Shown: positions 53,468-64,000 of the stretch, in pieces
Layout: every line of letters starts with the position of its first letter
Position numbering within the stretch: position 1 is the first letter of the stretch
From: Labyrinthula sp. Ha
Lineage: Eukaryota > Sar > Bigyra > Labyrinthulida > Labyrinthulaceae
Direction of reading: 5' to 3'
Assembly (NCBI GenBank): GCA_015227615.1
Contig: JAALGZ010000027.1
Coordinates: forward strand, 62,001 to 126,000
Length of the DNA: 64,000 nt
Notes under the pieces: generated by a model
Told to the model about the DNA's origin: nothing
Database searches by the model: none
Seen by the model: only the letters and a program-made list of their open reading frames with translations
Translations under genes and position numbers: made by a program

Positions 53468-53692
53468 TTATTGTGGGCTGATCGCTTAGACAATGGTGTA
53501 AAACCTTTGAAGGCTTATGAGTATTTCGAGTCAATATTTGGAAGGAACACTCTCAAGGTTGAGCTTTTCGCGAGATGCTGCAACTTGCGAAGAGACTGGG
53601 TTCAATTAGGATTCGAAGTCGATCCTCGATCAAGTGGGGTTGCTTTTGGCTGTGGGATGTCGACTAATGGAAAAGAGGTACACCTCTTTTAA
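53468..53692 (+). CDS. C-terminal part of the MT-A70 domain
   Basis: Continues the frame after the TAG. ADRLDNGVKPLKAYEYFESI corresponds to the family's R-x-x-S-x-KP-x-E-x-Y-x-x-IE segment. LKVELFARCCNLRRDWVQLG is the terminal strand motif (E-L-F-A/G-R then W...G) found in MT-A70 proteins; ELFAR is closer to METTL4-like than to METTL3-like sequences as I recall them. The frame ends at TAA 53690-53692, which overlaps the polypurine tract. Because both halves of the fold are needed, the TAG at 53465 should inactivate a protein that terminates there. Confidence 0.85.
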   Translation, partial: LLWADRLDNGVKPLKAYEYFESIFGRNTLKVELFARCCNLRRDWVQLGFEVDPRSSGVAFGCGMSTNGKEVHLF

Positions 53693-53706
53693 GGTGAGAA
53701 GGGGGA
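53691..53706 (+). other. polypurine tract
   Basis: A purine run (one T) ending GAAGGGGGA directly abuts the TGTG of the 3' LTR, the expected plus-strand priming site for reverse transcription. Confidence 0.8.
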
Positions 53707-54200
53707 TGTGTAGATTTAATTGTTAAGGTTTTAGATTACTTGGGCAACTTAAGTAACTCAGTGAATAATATGTAGTAGTTAGGTTATTGTTAACAGTTTG
53801 GTTACTTGTGCTAGTTAATTGAAGACCTATAGAATAATTATAAATAAAATAGAGATCATCTTTGTATTTTGGGCGATCAAAAACAGATTTAATAGTTAAT
53901 AATAAAAGAACGTGAGAACTTGTTATCTTCGTTTCAGAAAACAGTTTCACATAGAATACAAACCCCTGAGTGCTATCAGCGCCTTGTGAGTTTGGATAAG
54001 AGAGATATAGGAAGATATCTCTGCGTGTGGCTTGAATAGAGCTCAGCGTTTAGTTTTGTGAAAGGATCCCTTAGGAATAAGAGCGATCTGCCCGTATCTT
54101 TTGGCATCATTGGATACGATCAAGCACAGTTGCTTTAGAGCTCGTCGTTGCAACTTATCCTTGCAAGTCTGAACGCTCGAGGGTTTTCCGAGTGTACAAA
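53707..54200 (+). repeat. 3' LTR (494 bp)
   Basis: Matches 44404-44897 throughout, with three substitutions: two close together just after the TATA-like box and one before the CCCCTGAG block. The shared end is TGTACAAA. Confidence 0.95.
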
Positions 54201-54204
54201 GAAT
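54201..54204. repeat. putative target-site duplication, right copy (GAAT)
   Basis: Matches 44400-44403. If the LTR is instead ended at the canonical CA, the flanks do not match, which favours the AAA ending. Confidence 0.55.
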
Positions 54205-57200
54205 ACAACTTTTTTGTTCGTATCGAATCTTCAATTTAATTTTCTCAAAGTATTGGAGCTTAATTAAAAAAATATATAGTAGTTCAGTTTCTAGATACTG
54301 ACACTCCTATATTTATCTGATCCAGCTCATACATGTTCCTCCGCCTACTGACTTATTAAGGGGTTGCCGTGACATTGTCGATTAAGGCTAATGTCCTAAG
54401 CTTTACGAGCAGGAGATCACACTCAATATCAATACACTGACTAATGTTACTAGTATTGGTACCTGTACTTCTTTGAGTTTGATTTGGTTTGTCTGGCCTG
54501 GGTCTTGTTTCATTCTTTGGTACTGTCTTGCACCCGTGATTCCTTTTTCGTTATTTTAGCTTTGTTTGTACGGTATCAATGTTTCGGTATGACAGATGCT
54601 CATTACCTAAGACCCCCCTAACATAAATTTTACAAATAAGATGCTCCAGATATTTTATTTTAATGGATTATCTGGGTGAAAATACGAAGAGGAAATTGAT
54701 CCATGATATACCCTTAAGGTATATAATTCCCTTTACTTTCCACCTCTTCCTACTCTTTATTCTTGTTTTAGTGAATAAAAAAGAACTAAACATTTGGTAA
54801 GACGCTACAGCGACAACATTCCAAGAACTTTTATTCCTCGTCTCACCTTAAACGATATATTTTTAGTATCTTTCAACCTGTAATTTTTGTTATTGGCTTT
54901 AAAGAGAATTTAGTATATTGATTATTCAAAATTAAAAAAAGCAATATTTATATATATATGTGCATGAATTCATAGTATAAACTATCATTCAGTGGGCAGT
55001 TTCCTTACATAATACTTACAATTTAATTACAAGTATCAAAAGATTCTTATAATTTTGCATTTATTTCAAATTGATTAATCAATCTACCTTGCTCAAAATG
55101 AATTTTTCATTCAAAAGGACATCGAATTTAACCTGTCAGGTTTTCACCATAAAAAGCCATTTTCAGTAATCATACGGAATTTACTGAATGATTTTACTTC
55201 ATTAGTAGCAGTACGGGCGATACTTTCTCGATTGTCCGAGATCAATGTTAATATTGTCATAGATAAACATCTATTCTTAAGCGAAATATATTACTAAGCA
55301 GAAAGCTTTCTGCAAAGACCCTTTTTAAAAACTCATTGGGCATTATTTTCAGTAGACGGCTCTATCTTAAATAAAAAGAAAAATATTTTTCGATCTAATC
55401 AACTTACATCCATTTTTGCACAATAATTTTAGCTAATATATATAGAAGACCCCTTCACAATATTCGTTCTCTGCTGCTCGTTGACTAAGAGGTTATGTAT
55501 GATATCCATGCGCTATGCTTTGAGTTCCAGAAACTTATTTTCGTGCGCCACTGCGATAAGTCTTATTCTTAAGCGTGAAAATCTTAGTATGTTTATTACG
55601 TCTACTAGCTTCTTGTCTAGAACTAAAAATAGTCATTGGATATTTTTATCTCTCTTTTTTTCTACGGTACATGTTGCTTACAACATTTAACCTGTTTGCA
55701 ATGCACCGATATAGCTCATTACCACAATTCTGGTGAGTATTCTGTCTATTATAATATAATCAGTTACTGTAGCAGGACAGCCAGTTACAAGAATAAATTA
55801 TAACCTGAAAACCAACTTAATAGGATCTGAAACTAAACATTCTACCATGATGTACTTAGGCTTGTCAGTTACCATTTCTAGTAAGTAATTGTTTTTCTGA
55901 AATTCTCAGGATATTCATCATAGCTCAAATCCCATACGTAGTCATATTCTTCGGAACAATCTGTGAGTACTAATAAATGATATATGAAGCGCAATCTGAT
56001 ATAAACGAATCTATTACCAGGGTAAATCTATTTACATTCATTTTCCTTTTAACTGAGCCTATCAACTTATCACATATATACCCCACATTAAATTTTCTAG
56101 GACTTCTACTATTATATAGTGCCAGAAATTAAATATAGGGTTACGGATCGTGAGGATATTTCAGTGATAGACATATCTAAGCAAAATTCTGGGTTCTTAT
56201 GCTTTAATAAAATATTGTTAACAGTCTCTGGATACCCCTTTTAATAAATGCAAGTATTTGCTACACCATAGTGAGTTTAAGAGTTATTAGGTATGTAGAA
56301 TTGATTTTGAAATGTTTTTTTCCAAGAGCTTAGCGTATTGTACAAAAAAATTACAAGAACTTACAGATTTAAAAAAGCTCTGAAGGATGTTATTTATCTT
56401 TCCTAATGATATCCCCGTGATATTTTTTTGGCTTATTTTTGAATGATGAGGAATAGGCCCTAGGGATTCATAACGGTACACCCATCTAGGGGCCGGATTT
56501 GATAAACATTATCAATAATTATTTGAACATCTTTTCAATCTGATTATGAATAAAAGACTTTGCATTTTGATTTTTGTCAAATGATTCTGACTTTGATTAT
56601 CAACAAAGAGTTGGACAAGATGGCGTTGGGTCAGGCGGTCCAACAATATATATATTATATTGATGCACCGTACAAGAATCCCTGTAACAATACTATATAG
56701 CCCGGGAATAACTAGTAATAGAGTGCGGCAAGGTCATATTTTGCATTTCTTAACGAAATTCTACATCGCATCATGACACTAACGTCCCTGTTATGATGCT
56801 ACCGCGGTACATATTTGCCTAAGAATTCTGCTACGGTAAGATATGGTTCTACGGTTAAGAAAACCTACTCAAATTCCCGTGTTTAGGAGAATTCTATGCG
56901 GTACCAACATGAGATATTAATTTCCTCGGGGCTTGGTCCAAGGCCATATGACCTAATTTATTATTGATTATTATTTGATTATCAATAAGCAATCAAAATG
57001 GTTAGAAAGTTATCAGAATCAATGATTGAAAAAAAATATAAGAAATGTCTCATTGATAAATTTTCAATAAATAAAATTCGAGGCCGACACCCATCCAACA
57101 TGAAGTATGAAAATAAAATTACCAAAGAAATATACCTTTGGAGCATTACTGAGAATAATAATTAGTTATGTATTAGATCTTGGCAAAACGGGGAAATTGC

Positions 57201-60200
57201 CGCTGATCTCAGTTCTTTCTTATTGATTTCTGGTACATATTAAATTATTTCTAAATAGAATTTGCTCCATGTTTCACCCGTTTTTTCAAGTAGTGGTTTG
57301 AGATGCAGTTATTATTAATCGTTTTCCTTTGCTTTTATTAACTATAGTGAGCTATCTTATTTTAGACACCTTTCCTTTGTTGTGTTGAATAGATTTCTTC
57401 TACTCTTAATTCAAAATTTGTACGGGTTACCCAAATTTGCCAATAAATTTATCCTCATAGTTTAATACACGCTCCATAATTTTGAGCGTTTATAGCCAGT
57501 TTAGATAATACAAAGCATCATTCTTAACCATCATTATTTGAAAATGCTTCGTAATCATCCTAAGAAGTATCAGTTTTATTAGCCTTACTGACACAAGTTT
57601 GAAATTCAAATGACATAAAGTAGTTGAAGCTTGATATTGCTTAAGCGAGTTTTCATTAATAGTTGCTAATGAATTAACAGTTTTTTCTCTCTATATATTT
57701 ACTTGGAAAAGTTATGAAATTATTACTGAGAAAATCATAATATACATTAGTAATGTTAGATGCCCTCTACATTATTCTCAATGCATTAAAATTTAATCAT
57801 AAAGCACCAAGTTTCTAGATATGATAGCTAACTTAAAAAACGCGAAAAATTTTTATCTCCGTATCGTAGTTACTCCTCCGCCTAAAACAACCTTTACCCG
57901 GCAACTGAACTCAGTTAATGAGCTTGTATATTTTTCGAGCTATCATTGCTTAGGGTCTAGCAAGGGTAGAAAATACAGTTTACTGCTAAGTATAATCTCG
58001 AAACTTTTACCATCTCTTCAAGGTAATTTTTGCCCTTCTAGGTAATCTATTTTAAATTTAGACATGATAATGACTTATTTGCATGCTATTTGATCTCGAT
58101 CAAGTAGTATCTTGAAGTTTTTTAAAATAGAAACAAGTCATAAAACTCCAAGTGAAAAATAAGTATGAACACATACGATAAACTTTGTTTTGAATTTTCA
58201 GTTATTTCAACTTAAACAAAGTAAAATGCTCTATGGAGAATATTGTTCCTTTATATTTAAAATAAATAAATAGATGTTTATAGATAGCAAATGTTTGAAA
58301 ACTTTTTAGTTTCATAGCATACTACTATCCTAGGTTCAAAACGTTTAAAATATTTATTCTAGGTTTGAGAAGCTCTTAGTATTGATATGGGATAATGCAG
58401 TATGAAATGAAGAAAATGCTAATATTCTAATTCGCAACGGTAGTTTTCTAAGCTATTCCTTCATATTCCTCTCTAGAATAAGACTCGGTAATTGGTTAAA
58501 TGTAATATTATATTGGATATATATATATATATATATCTACTTGGTAGAATGAATTTGTATCTGAGCTTTCCTTAAGCATGGTGCTATTGAATACATTGAT
58601 TTAGAGTTGCAAGTTTATTCTTATATATGAAACTACTTCTTGACAAAATACTCTAACATAAATTCTGAGAGTTGTTTAAGAAAATATAACTGCAACTATG
58701 CTTAGAATTCTGGTAAATTCTGCTTTGCTAGGTATTTTTCTAATTTATCTTCTTGTCAATTTGGATTTTCGGTTAAAAATTATAAATTCTTAAAACTAAT
58801 TGCTCGTAATAACGATAAAGTACAGGAAAAACAAATAATGGTGTAGACTCTTTTCGTTTTATTCTTTTTTTTTAAGTATCAGTGTATTGGAAATAAAAAT
58901 GTTACATTTAGATACATAGTTTCGTAAAGCTTTGTCATGTTCATTAGATATTGGCAAAAAAGAGGGAAGTTGAATCTCATAGTTTCTTTAAATGTGAGCT
59001 GTTTCCCAAAAAAAAAGGACAAGGCATCTCTCAGAAAGTAGTTTTGTGTCTAATTTGTTTTTATTTTGGACTTTTTGCATTTATTTTGGCAACATTTTAA
59101 GAAGTACTGGGCAATTGCATTAAAATTTAAACTATGTTCTCCGCGTTTTTTAATACATTAAAATTACACAGATATTCTAATACCTTTTATTACATAGACT
59201 GTTAGAATAAACTGATCTGGGAGAAAAAATGAAAAATGAAAATGACGCATAGAGTATTTGCTAACCCTTGTTGGTAAATCATCCATATGTACCGAATCCT
59301 CGGCAGCAAGGTATTCGGTGTTGATAAAAAATTTCATTTTCATGTTTTAGCATATTTTTTCAATAATGATAGATACATTACATTTTAATAATTGAAATCT
59401 TAAGGGGCATATTTGCAGAGTACACCGATGTTTATATAGCATGTAATCAACCACAACATCATGAAAACAACTCTATGGATGATTTTACTTTTTTGAAACC
59501 ATATGAATATATTGAATATGACTTTCCAGGTAATTTGTAAAGATATTCTTTGGTTTACTTGCTTGTAAATAAATACATACTTAGAAGAGTCAAATAAGTT
59601 GGTTATGCATGTCTGAGGATATGAAATCTATCAGTTTTTGTATAACCCTATAGATGTTTGCTTTAGAAAGTTTACAATTGCTACGAAATATAGAGTTTCG
59701 CATTTACATTTGATTTGAAGAAGTTTTCAATATTTCCAAAAAGAGAACCAGTATTACGGTAAAACGTCATTTTACTCAACAATGCTACGTACTCTGCCTC
59801 TAGAAATACAAATTTAGACAATGAACAGAACTTAGCAAACTGATTATCAAGAAAATGCTGGCTCAACTATATGTTATATGCCATATTGAAATGCTTAGAA
59901 TATCTGTAACACGCAAAAATATTTTTTCAATACCTCGGCGCTGAAAAATAATCCTTTTAAGATTCAAACATTCCTAAATAAGTGATACTATGCAGGAAAA
60001 AATTTAGAGGAAAACCAAGAAGTAAGAAGATAGATTCTCAAGACTAAATGTAGCTTTTAATGCAAATAGATACTCCTACAATACTCATGATAAGAACCGA
60101 TATAGATTTCTGAGCCTAAATAAATTGGTTTTAAATTCAATCTTAATATAGTCACACCTGCACATTTACTAGGTGAAATGCGGCTATATCAGTCGCCAAG

Positions 60201-63188
60201 TTCACATAAGAATTAATTCCGGTAAGTAAAATCACAATAACATTGTTTTTAAAACTTTTATTGTTTGCAATAATTAAATACCTAAAATATTACCTCGTCT
60301 GTATAGATGAAACGATGTATCTGTTTAATTTCTGCACCTAGTAAATTGATCAAAACATCAAGTGACTTGATTAAAACCTGATTCATAATAGTCGAAAGGG
60401 ATAAACGTTTTTTTTGCACCAAGAAAAAAGTGTATTATACATTTTTAGGTGTAGTTAACGTAGAAAAATCTCAACCCTAAAATTTTACACACAGTAATGT
60501 TCTCTTGTTATAGAAATCATATTTATAGTATTTCTAAGTAGCGTTACCTTCATAGAAGGAAATTGCCTTTATTTCTTGCTGGACTAGTGTTCTTAGGTAT
60601 TTAACAATGAAAAGAAAAGAAATATAGGAAGCATAATATCCGATATTGATGGAACATACTAGCCCTTATTTTGTTTATCGTTAATATCCAGATGATTCTG
60701 TTCATCAATAACTGCGGAATTTCGCTTATATATGATAACCGAATGTATTCTAATCTCGCATCTACCATTACTTATCGTGAATAAAGACCAGATAACGAGC
60801 TCTAGCTATAATTATGGGTGTCTTCTGATATTATCTTGAAATAGCAAAGATTGTAAGAGAATATTGAAAACTTAAACTTTGATAATATTAATTGAATTTT
60901 GACATTAGTCCTCAAACAATGCACCTATTTCAAACTATCAAGACCTAACTAGTATAAATTACTTATTCAATTAGTTATTCTTGATGAGGTAGTTAATAAA
61001 CGTAGTATCGACAAATGAAAGAACCAGAAGATATACACTTCTGGAAAAGGAGTTTATAGGGTATACATGCATAAACACGAGATGGGGGTTGTTATTTAGA
61101 AAAGTTATAACGCCATGGAAGCTATTGTGAGCAAAGATAAAAGGAAATGTGTAAAATTTTGGTCCATATGTCTTAGCTGATACACATATATGGGACATGT
61201 CTTAAAGCTATCTTACGGCATAGAGATCCTCAAATGAATCTCTGAAATAACTGAAATATTTTGAAAATACTCAAAGCTTGTACTCTATCCCCGAAAAGCT
61301 CACATATTATTAGTTTATCTTCCAAAGAGAGCTTTACCTTATTCAGAGAGGTATTCCACTGCACAATTTTTATGAATATCTGATTAATACAGGTTAGTTC
61401 CTCAAGTTGCTCTAATGACTTAGACAGTCGCTTCAAATAATTGTGTATAACTCATACCATTATTAACTATGACTTCCCTTGGGTCATCATGGTTTTAACC
61501 CTTTGGTTTACTAATTGTCTTCCTCCGGTGATTTGGTTATTGGCAGTAATAACACGTATGAGTAAGCATGAACATTGCAAAAAAGTATGACTTCTAACCG
61601 AAAGTTTGTTTTGGTTTAGGTTTCATTAAAGAAGTTTAAATTTTATTTCTCAGCGAGCTATTCTAAGTTTCTGAGGTATATCAAATGGTTCTAACTAGTT
61701 TGAGGTTATTGTCCTTCAAGAATTAGCTATTTTTTTAACCATTGAACACTATCCTCAAATGGGCCAGATAAGCGCAGAAGGACCTTGCCGGATGATATAT
61801 GCATCCCAGCTGCCCATCTTATGAAAGTTTTTCCTAGTAAGCAAAATTAAATGAAAAAGTTGAGCCATGGGGTGTAGGATCGTGTTTCCTCACTTATGAT
61901 TGAAAATTAGTTATTATCAGGAACCAAAGTGTATGGTTGGTGAGTCTTCGGTATTTATCAAAAAGAGAAATATGAAGAAAAATGATACGAATATGTATAA
62001 AAGAAAACTTGTCCTTTTTTACTATAGTTCCCAGTTTCAAGGTGAAGAGATTTACTTTTGTTATTAACATTGTGTTCTTTGTACATTCTTAGATTGATAT
62101 TAGTTTTGGTACCCCTTTTGCAAGGCCGGCTGATTGGTGGTCCTTTATCTTTCAGAATAAATAGTTGTTGCTGCTCTCAGAGAAACCTAAAAGTAAGAGT
62201 TCACATGGTAAGAATTGTTTTTTCCCGAAAACTAATTTCTAAATTTTCTGTCTCGTTCTGTATCTACTTCAGATGATTTAGAGTGGTGTGGTCATTTCGG
62301 GTACTGGCTCTGTATTTTCTTAAGCTAAGAGTGCCGCTCTAGAGATCCAATTATTCTCTATCATGAAGACTAGTTTTCTTGTTGTATGGCAAGTTTTCCA
62401 ATTATTGACTGAGACAAAATTCGCCTTAATAGTTCAAGTTAAGAGTTTTAATTATTGACAGCTAGAATTCACTAACGTAACAGTAGCATTATCTGAATAT
62501 ATAAATCGGCCAAGACCTATAAAGTTGAACTAGATTCCTTTGACTTAATTCTTGTCTAAGGATTCTGCCGCATGAGCTACAAGCATTTCCTACTTACTGG
62601 AGAGGTAAAGGAACTTTGCTTTCGAAGTCCTGGCCAGCACGTCTTATCCCAAATTGGATCAAAGACAATACGGATTAATGGAAGCAATTTCTAGCAGGAC
62701 CCACTGCTTTGTACTATAGGCAAAAGTACAGGTCTCTAGCTCTGGAAAATACAAATTTCTTGCTCAGGTGTTCCAGGCTCACAAACCTTAGTAGACTGTT
62801 GAACCCCATTTTTCAGGTCTTTTCCGCGAATAGCCTGTTTTTTCCCACATGGACCTATAGAAAATTTCCCTAAATTCCAGCCTCTAAATAAAACGCATAA
62901 CCTGAGAAGTCTCAGCTCAAGTATTTTCACTTAAGCGATTAAAAATTGACCTGGTCCTTTTAGTACTCATTTTGAAACAAATAAATCCTACAACAATAAT
63001 CTTCAAGTTCAACTTTGCTACACTTAAGCTCAGCAGCAGATACTTTTCAATGCATCAGTTCTACAAGAAGAACTTGTCTAGGGTGGAAAACGTCAAATGG
63101 AGCTAGAAGGTGAGACCAATTAGAAGGTTTAAACTAGCCTTCGAAAACTAAGTTAAACTAGGAAAATCTAGTGAAAGGTAAACTTGAT
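54205..63188. other. long gene-free AT-rich region
   Basis: Nine kilobases with no frame above 76 codons and none with motifs. Contains a (TA)n microsatellite at about 58515-58536 and many short A/T runs. No tRNA, LTR relative, inverted terminal repeat or decayed protein family could be recognised by eye. Confidence 0.6.
58515..58536. repeat. (TA)n microsatellite
   Basis: About 11 uninterrupted TA/AT units. Simple-sequence repeat with no further context. Confidence 0.85.
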
Positions 63189-64000
63189 TTAGAGAAAGAA
63201 GGAGTTTGAGACCCCAAACTCAGATTCAGCAGGAAAAAAATATACTTCAGATTCTGCAGAATTGGGTTCCTGAAACAGAATAGAGCGATCTTCAACTTCC
63301 GGTTTTTCTGAAAATGAATAAGAATTACAACAAATGGACTCCTCTAGAGCTTCTATTCTTTGTCTAATACCATGGTTTTTCAAGCCAAAAATTTTATACC
63401 CATCAATAACATTAACTGAAATATAATTAAACAAGAGCGCTAATTTTTCTTCTGAAAAGATTCCACCCAGATATCTGCATAGCAAAGACCATACTTCTGG
63501 AATAGATTGACCATCCAAAATAGCATCTTCTTGCAGGCCAACAGTTTCTATTAAACAACTGAGTTTGTTTGTTTTTTTTACAGCTATACTGCACACCAAA
63601 TTAAAGGAAAAACTTGTGTAGAAAAATTTTGATTTTACTTTGTAACCTGCAGGAAAAATGTAACTTTTGCTATGAAATATTGGGTTAATCTTACCTATCT
63701 TTAGGACCTCCAGGTATTGGGAAGCAATAAAAGAAGCCCTTTTATTCCTTATTTCATTCACTTTTTCGTAAAATTTTGCAATTTGGAACAAGCGCTTTTG
63801 TTTTGATTTTTTTTTAATTTTGTTCTGGATACTAGTATGCTTCTTAATGTTTACAGATGGTGTCAGCATCCATTTGTTAATATTACTTTTTTGCTCCAAT
63901 AGAGTTATTAGTTTCATTTTAGTAAGATCTTCAATCTTAAATAAAAAATTATGTGCTGCATTTATAGTATCGAAAGTTCCAATATATCTCTGAAAAGGTG
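63189..64000 (-). CDS. FYRN/FYRC-domain protein, C-terminal part (runs off the right edge)
   Basis: The frame is open from the stop TAA at 63189 to the window edge, so the gene continues upstream beyond 64000; the ATG at 63917 is internal. The upstream residues (RYIGTFDTINAAHNFLFKIEDL) look coding. The FYRN domain is visible as IFPAGYKVKSKFF...VCSIAV...ETVGLQEDAILDGQSIPEVWSLL, and FYRC as DGYKIFGLKNHGIRQRIEALEES. These paired Phe/Tyr-rich domains occur in chromatin proteins such as MLL/KMT2 methyltransferases, plant JMJ demethylases and TBRG1. What else the protein carries is outside the window. A Lys-rich stretch before FYRN may be a nuclear localisation signal. No intron is evident in the visible part. 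Confidence 0.8.
   Translation of the reverse strand, partial: PFQRYIGTFDTINAAHNFLFKIEDLTKMKLITLLEQKSNINKWMLTPSVNIKKHTSIQNKIKKKSKQKRLFQIAKFYEKVNEIRNKRASFIASQYLEVLKIGKINPIFHSKSYIFPAGYKVKSKFFYTSFSFNLVCSIAVKKTNKLSCLIETVGLQEDAILDGQSIPEVWSLLCRYLGGIFSEEKLALLFNYISVNVIDGYKIFGLKNHGIRQRIEALEESICCNSYSFSEKPEVEDRSILFQEPNSAESEVYFFPAESEFGVSNSFFL

Larger units (their letters stand above)
44404..54200 (+). mobile_element. Ty3-type chromodomain LTR retrotransposon carrying an MT-A70 methyltransferase
   Basis: A 9,797-bp element with two 494-bp LTRs. Order of parts: 5' LTR, Gag with CCHC knuckle, aspartic protease, reverse transcriptase, RNase H, integrase (HHCC, D,D35E, GPY/F-like module), chromodomain, SANT/Myb-like segment, MT-A70 methyltransferase, polypurine tract, 3' LTR. 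RT before integrase and the chromodomain identify a Ty3/chromovirus-like element. The single sense frame from 44918 to 53692 contains five in-frame stops (47753 TAG, 49976 TAG, 52115 TGA, 52322 TGA, 53465 TAG) and no frameshift. LTRs differ at three positions, so insertion is recent. The element is visibly GC-richer than flanking DNA. Whether the copy is dead by nonsense mutation or relies on readthrough is unresolved. Confidence 0.95.

Overview
The window is nuclear DNA of a microbial eukaryote, probably an alga or other protist; I cannot place it further. It is AT-rich, with a few genes on both strands separated by long gene-poor stretches. Most genes are uninterrupted, but one has four introns of only 28-31 nt. 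The products are eukaryotic (ISWI remodeller, JMJD4-type dioxygenase, FYR-domain protein, Golgi-type acyltransferase, SLC35F transporter). Plant-like RWA sequence features and Pro-Thr spaced repeats point to a photosynthetic or heterokont-like protist rather than an animal or yeast. No ribosomal RNA gene, convincing tRNA gene or CRISPR array was seen.

Layout. 1-6.9 kb is gene-poor. 6.9-8.2 kb holds a type II membrane protein resembling a glycosyltransferase. 13.2-14.9 kb holds a dispersed repeat and decayed leucine-rich-repeat sequence. 15.3-18.3 kb is an RWA/CASD1-like O-acetyltransferase with mini-introns and an unusual C-terminal extension. 18.7-19.2 kb is a small secreted EYEY-rich protein. 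27.2-28.1 kb is a broken GH1 glycosidase on the minus strand. 28.9-30.0 kb is a secreted, membrane-anchored protein with two fibronectin-II-like domains. 30.2-38.6 kb is a compact cluster: ISWI (-), JMJD4-like (+), SLC35F-like (-), and a 917-codon disordered protein (-). 63.2 kb to the right edge is the C-terminal part of a FYRN/FYRC protein (-).

The standout is a 9.8-kb Ty3-type LTR retrotransposon (44404-54200). It has 494-bp LTRs differing at three positions and matching GAAT flanks. It encodes Gag with a CCHC knuckle, an aspartic protease, RT, RNase H, a D,D35E integrase and a chromodomain. Past these it carries a cargo module: a SANT/Myb-like segment followed by an MT-A70 family adenine-N6 methyltransferase (DPPW and ELFAR motifs). 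All of this lies in one reading frame over 8.8 kb, broken by five in-frame TAG/TGA codons and no frameshift. One TGA sits where the chromodomain's conserved Trp belongs. A retroelement that captured an RNA/DNA m6A-type methyltransferase together with chromatin-reading modules is the best candidate for an undescribed system here.

The genes do not form one pathway. ISWI, the JMJD4-like gene and the FYR gene act in chromatin or translation control. The RWA-like protein, transporter and putative glycosyltransferase suggest active Golgi glycan modification. The retroelement is visibly GC-richer than its surroundings and looks like a recent insertion.
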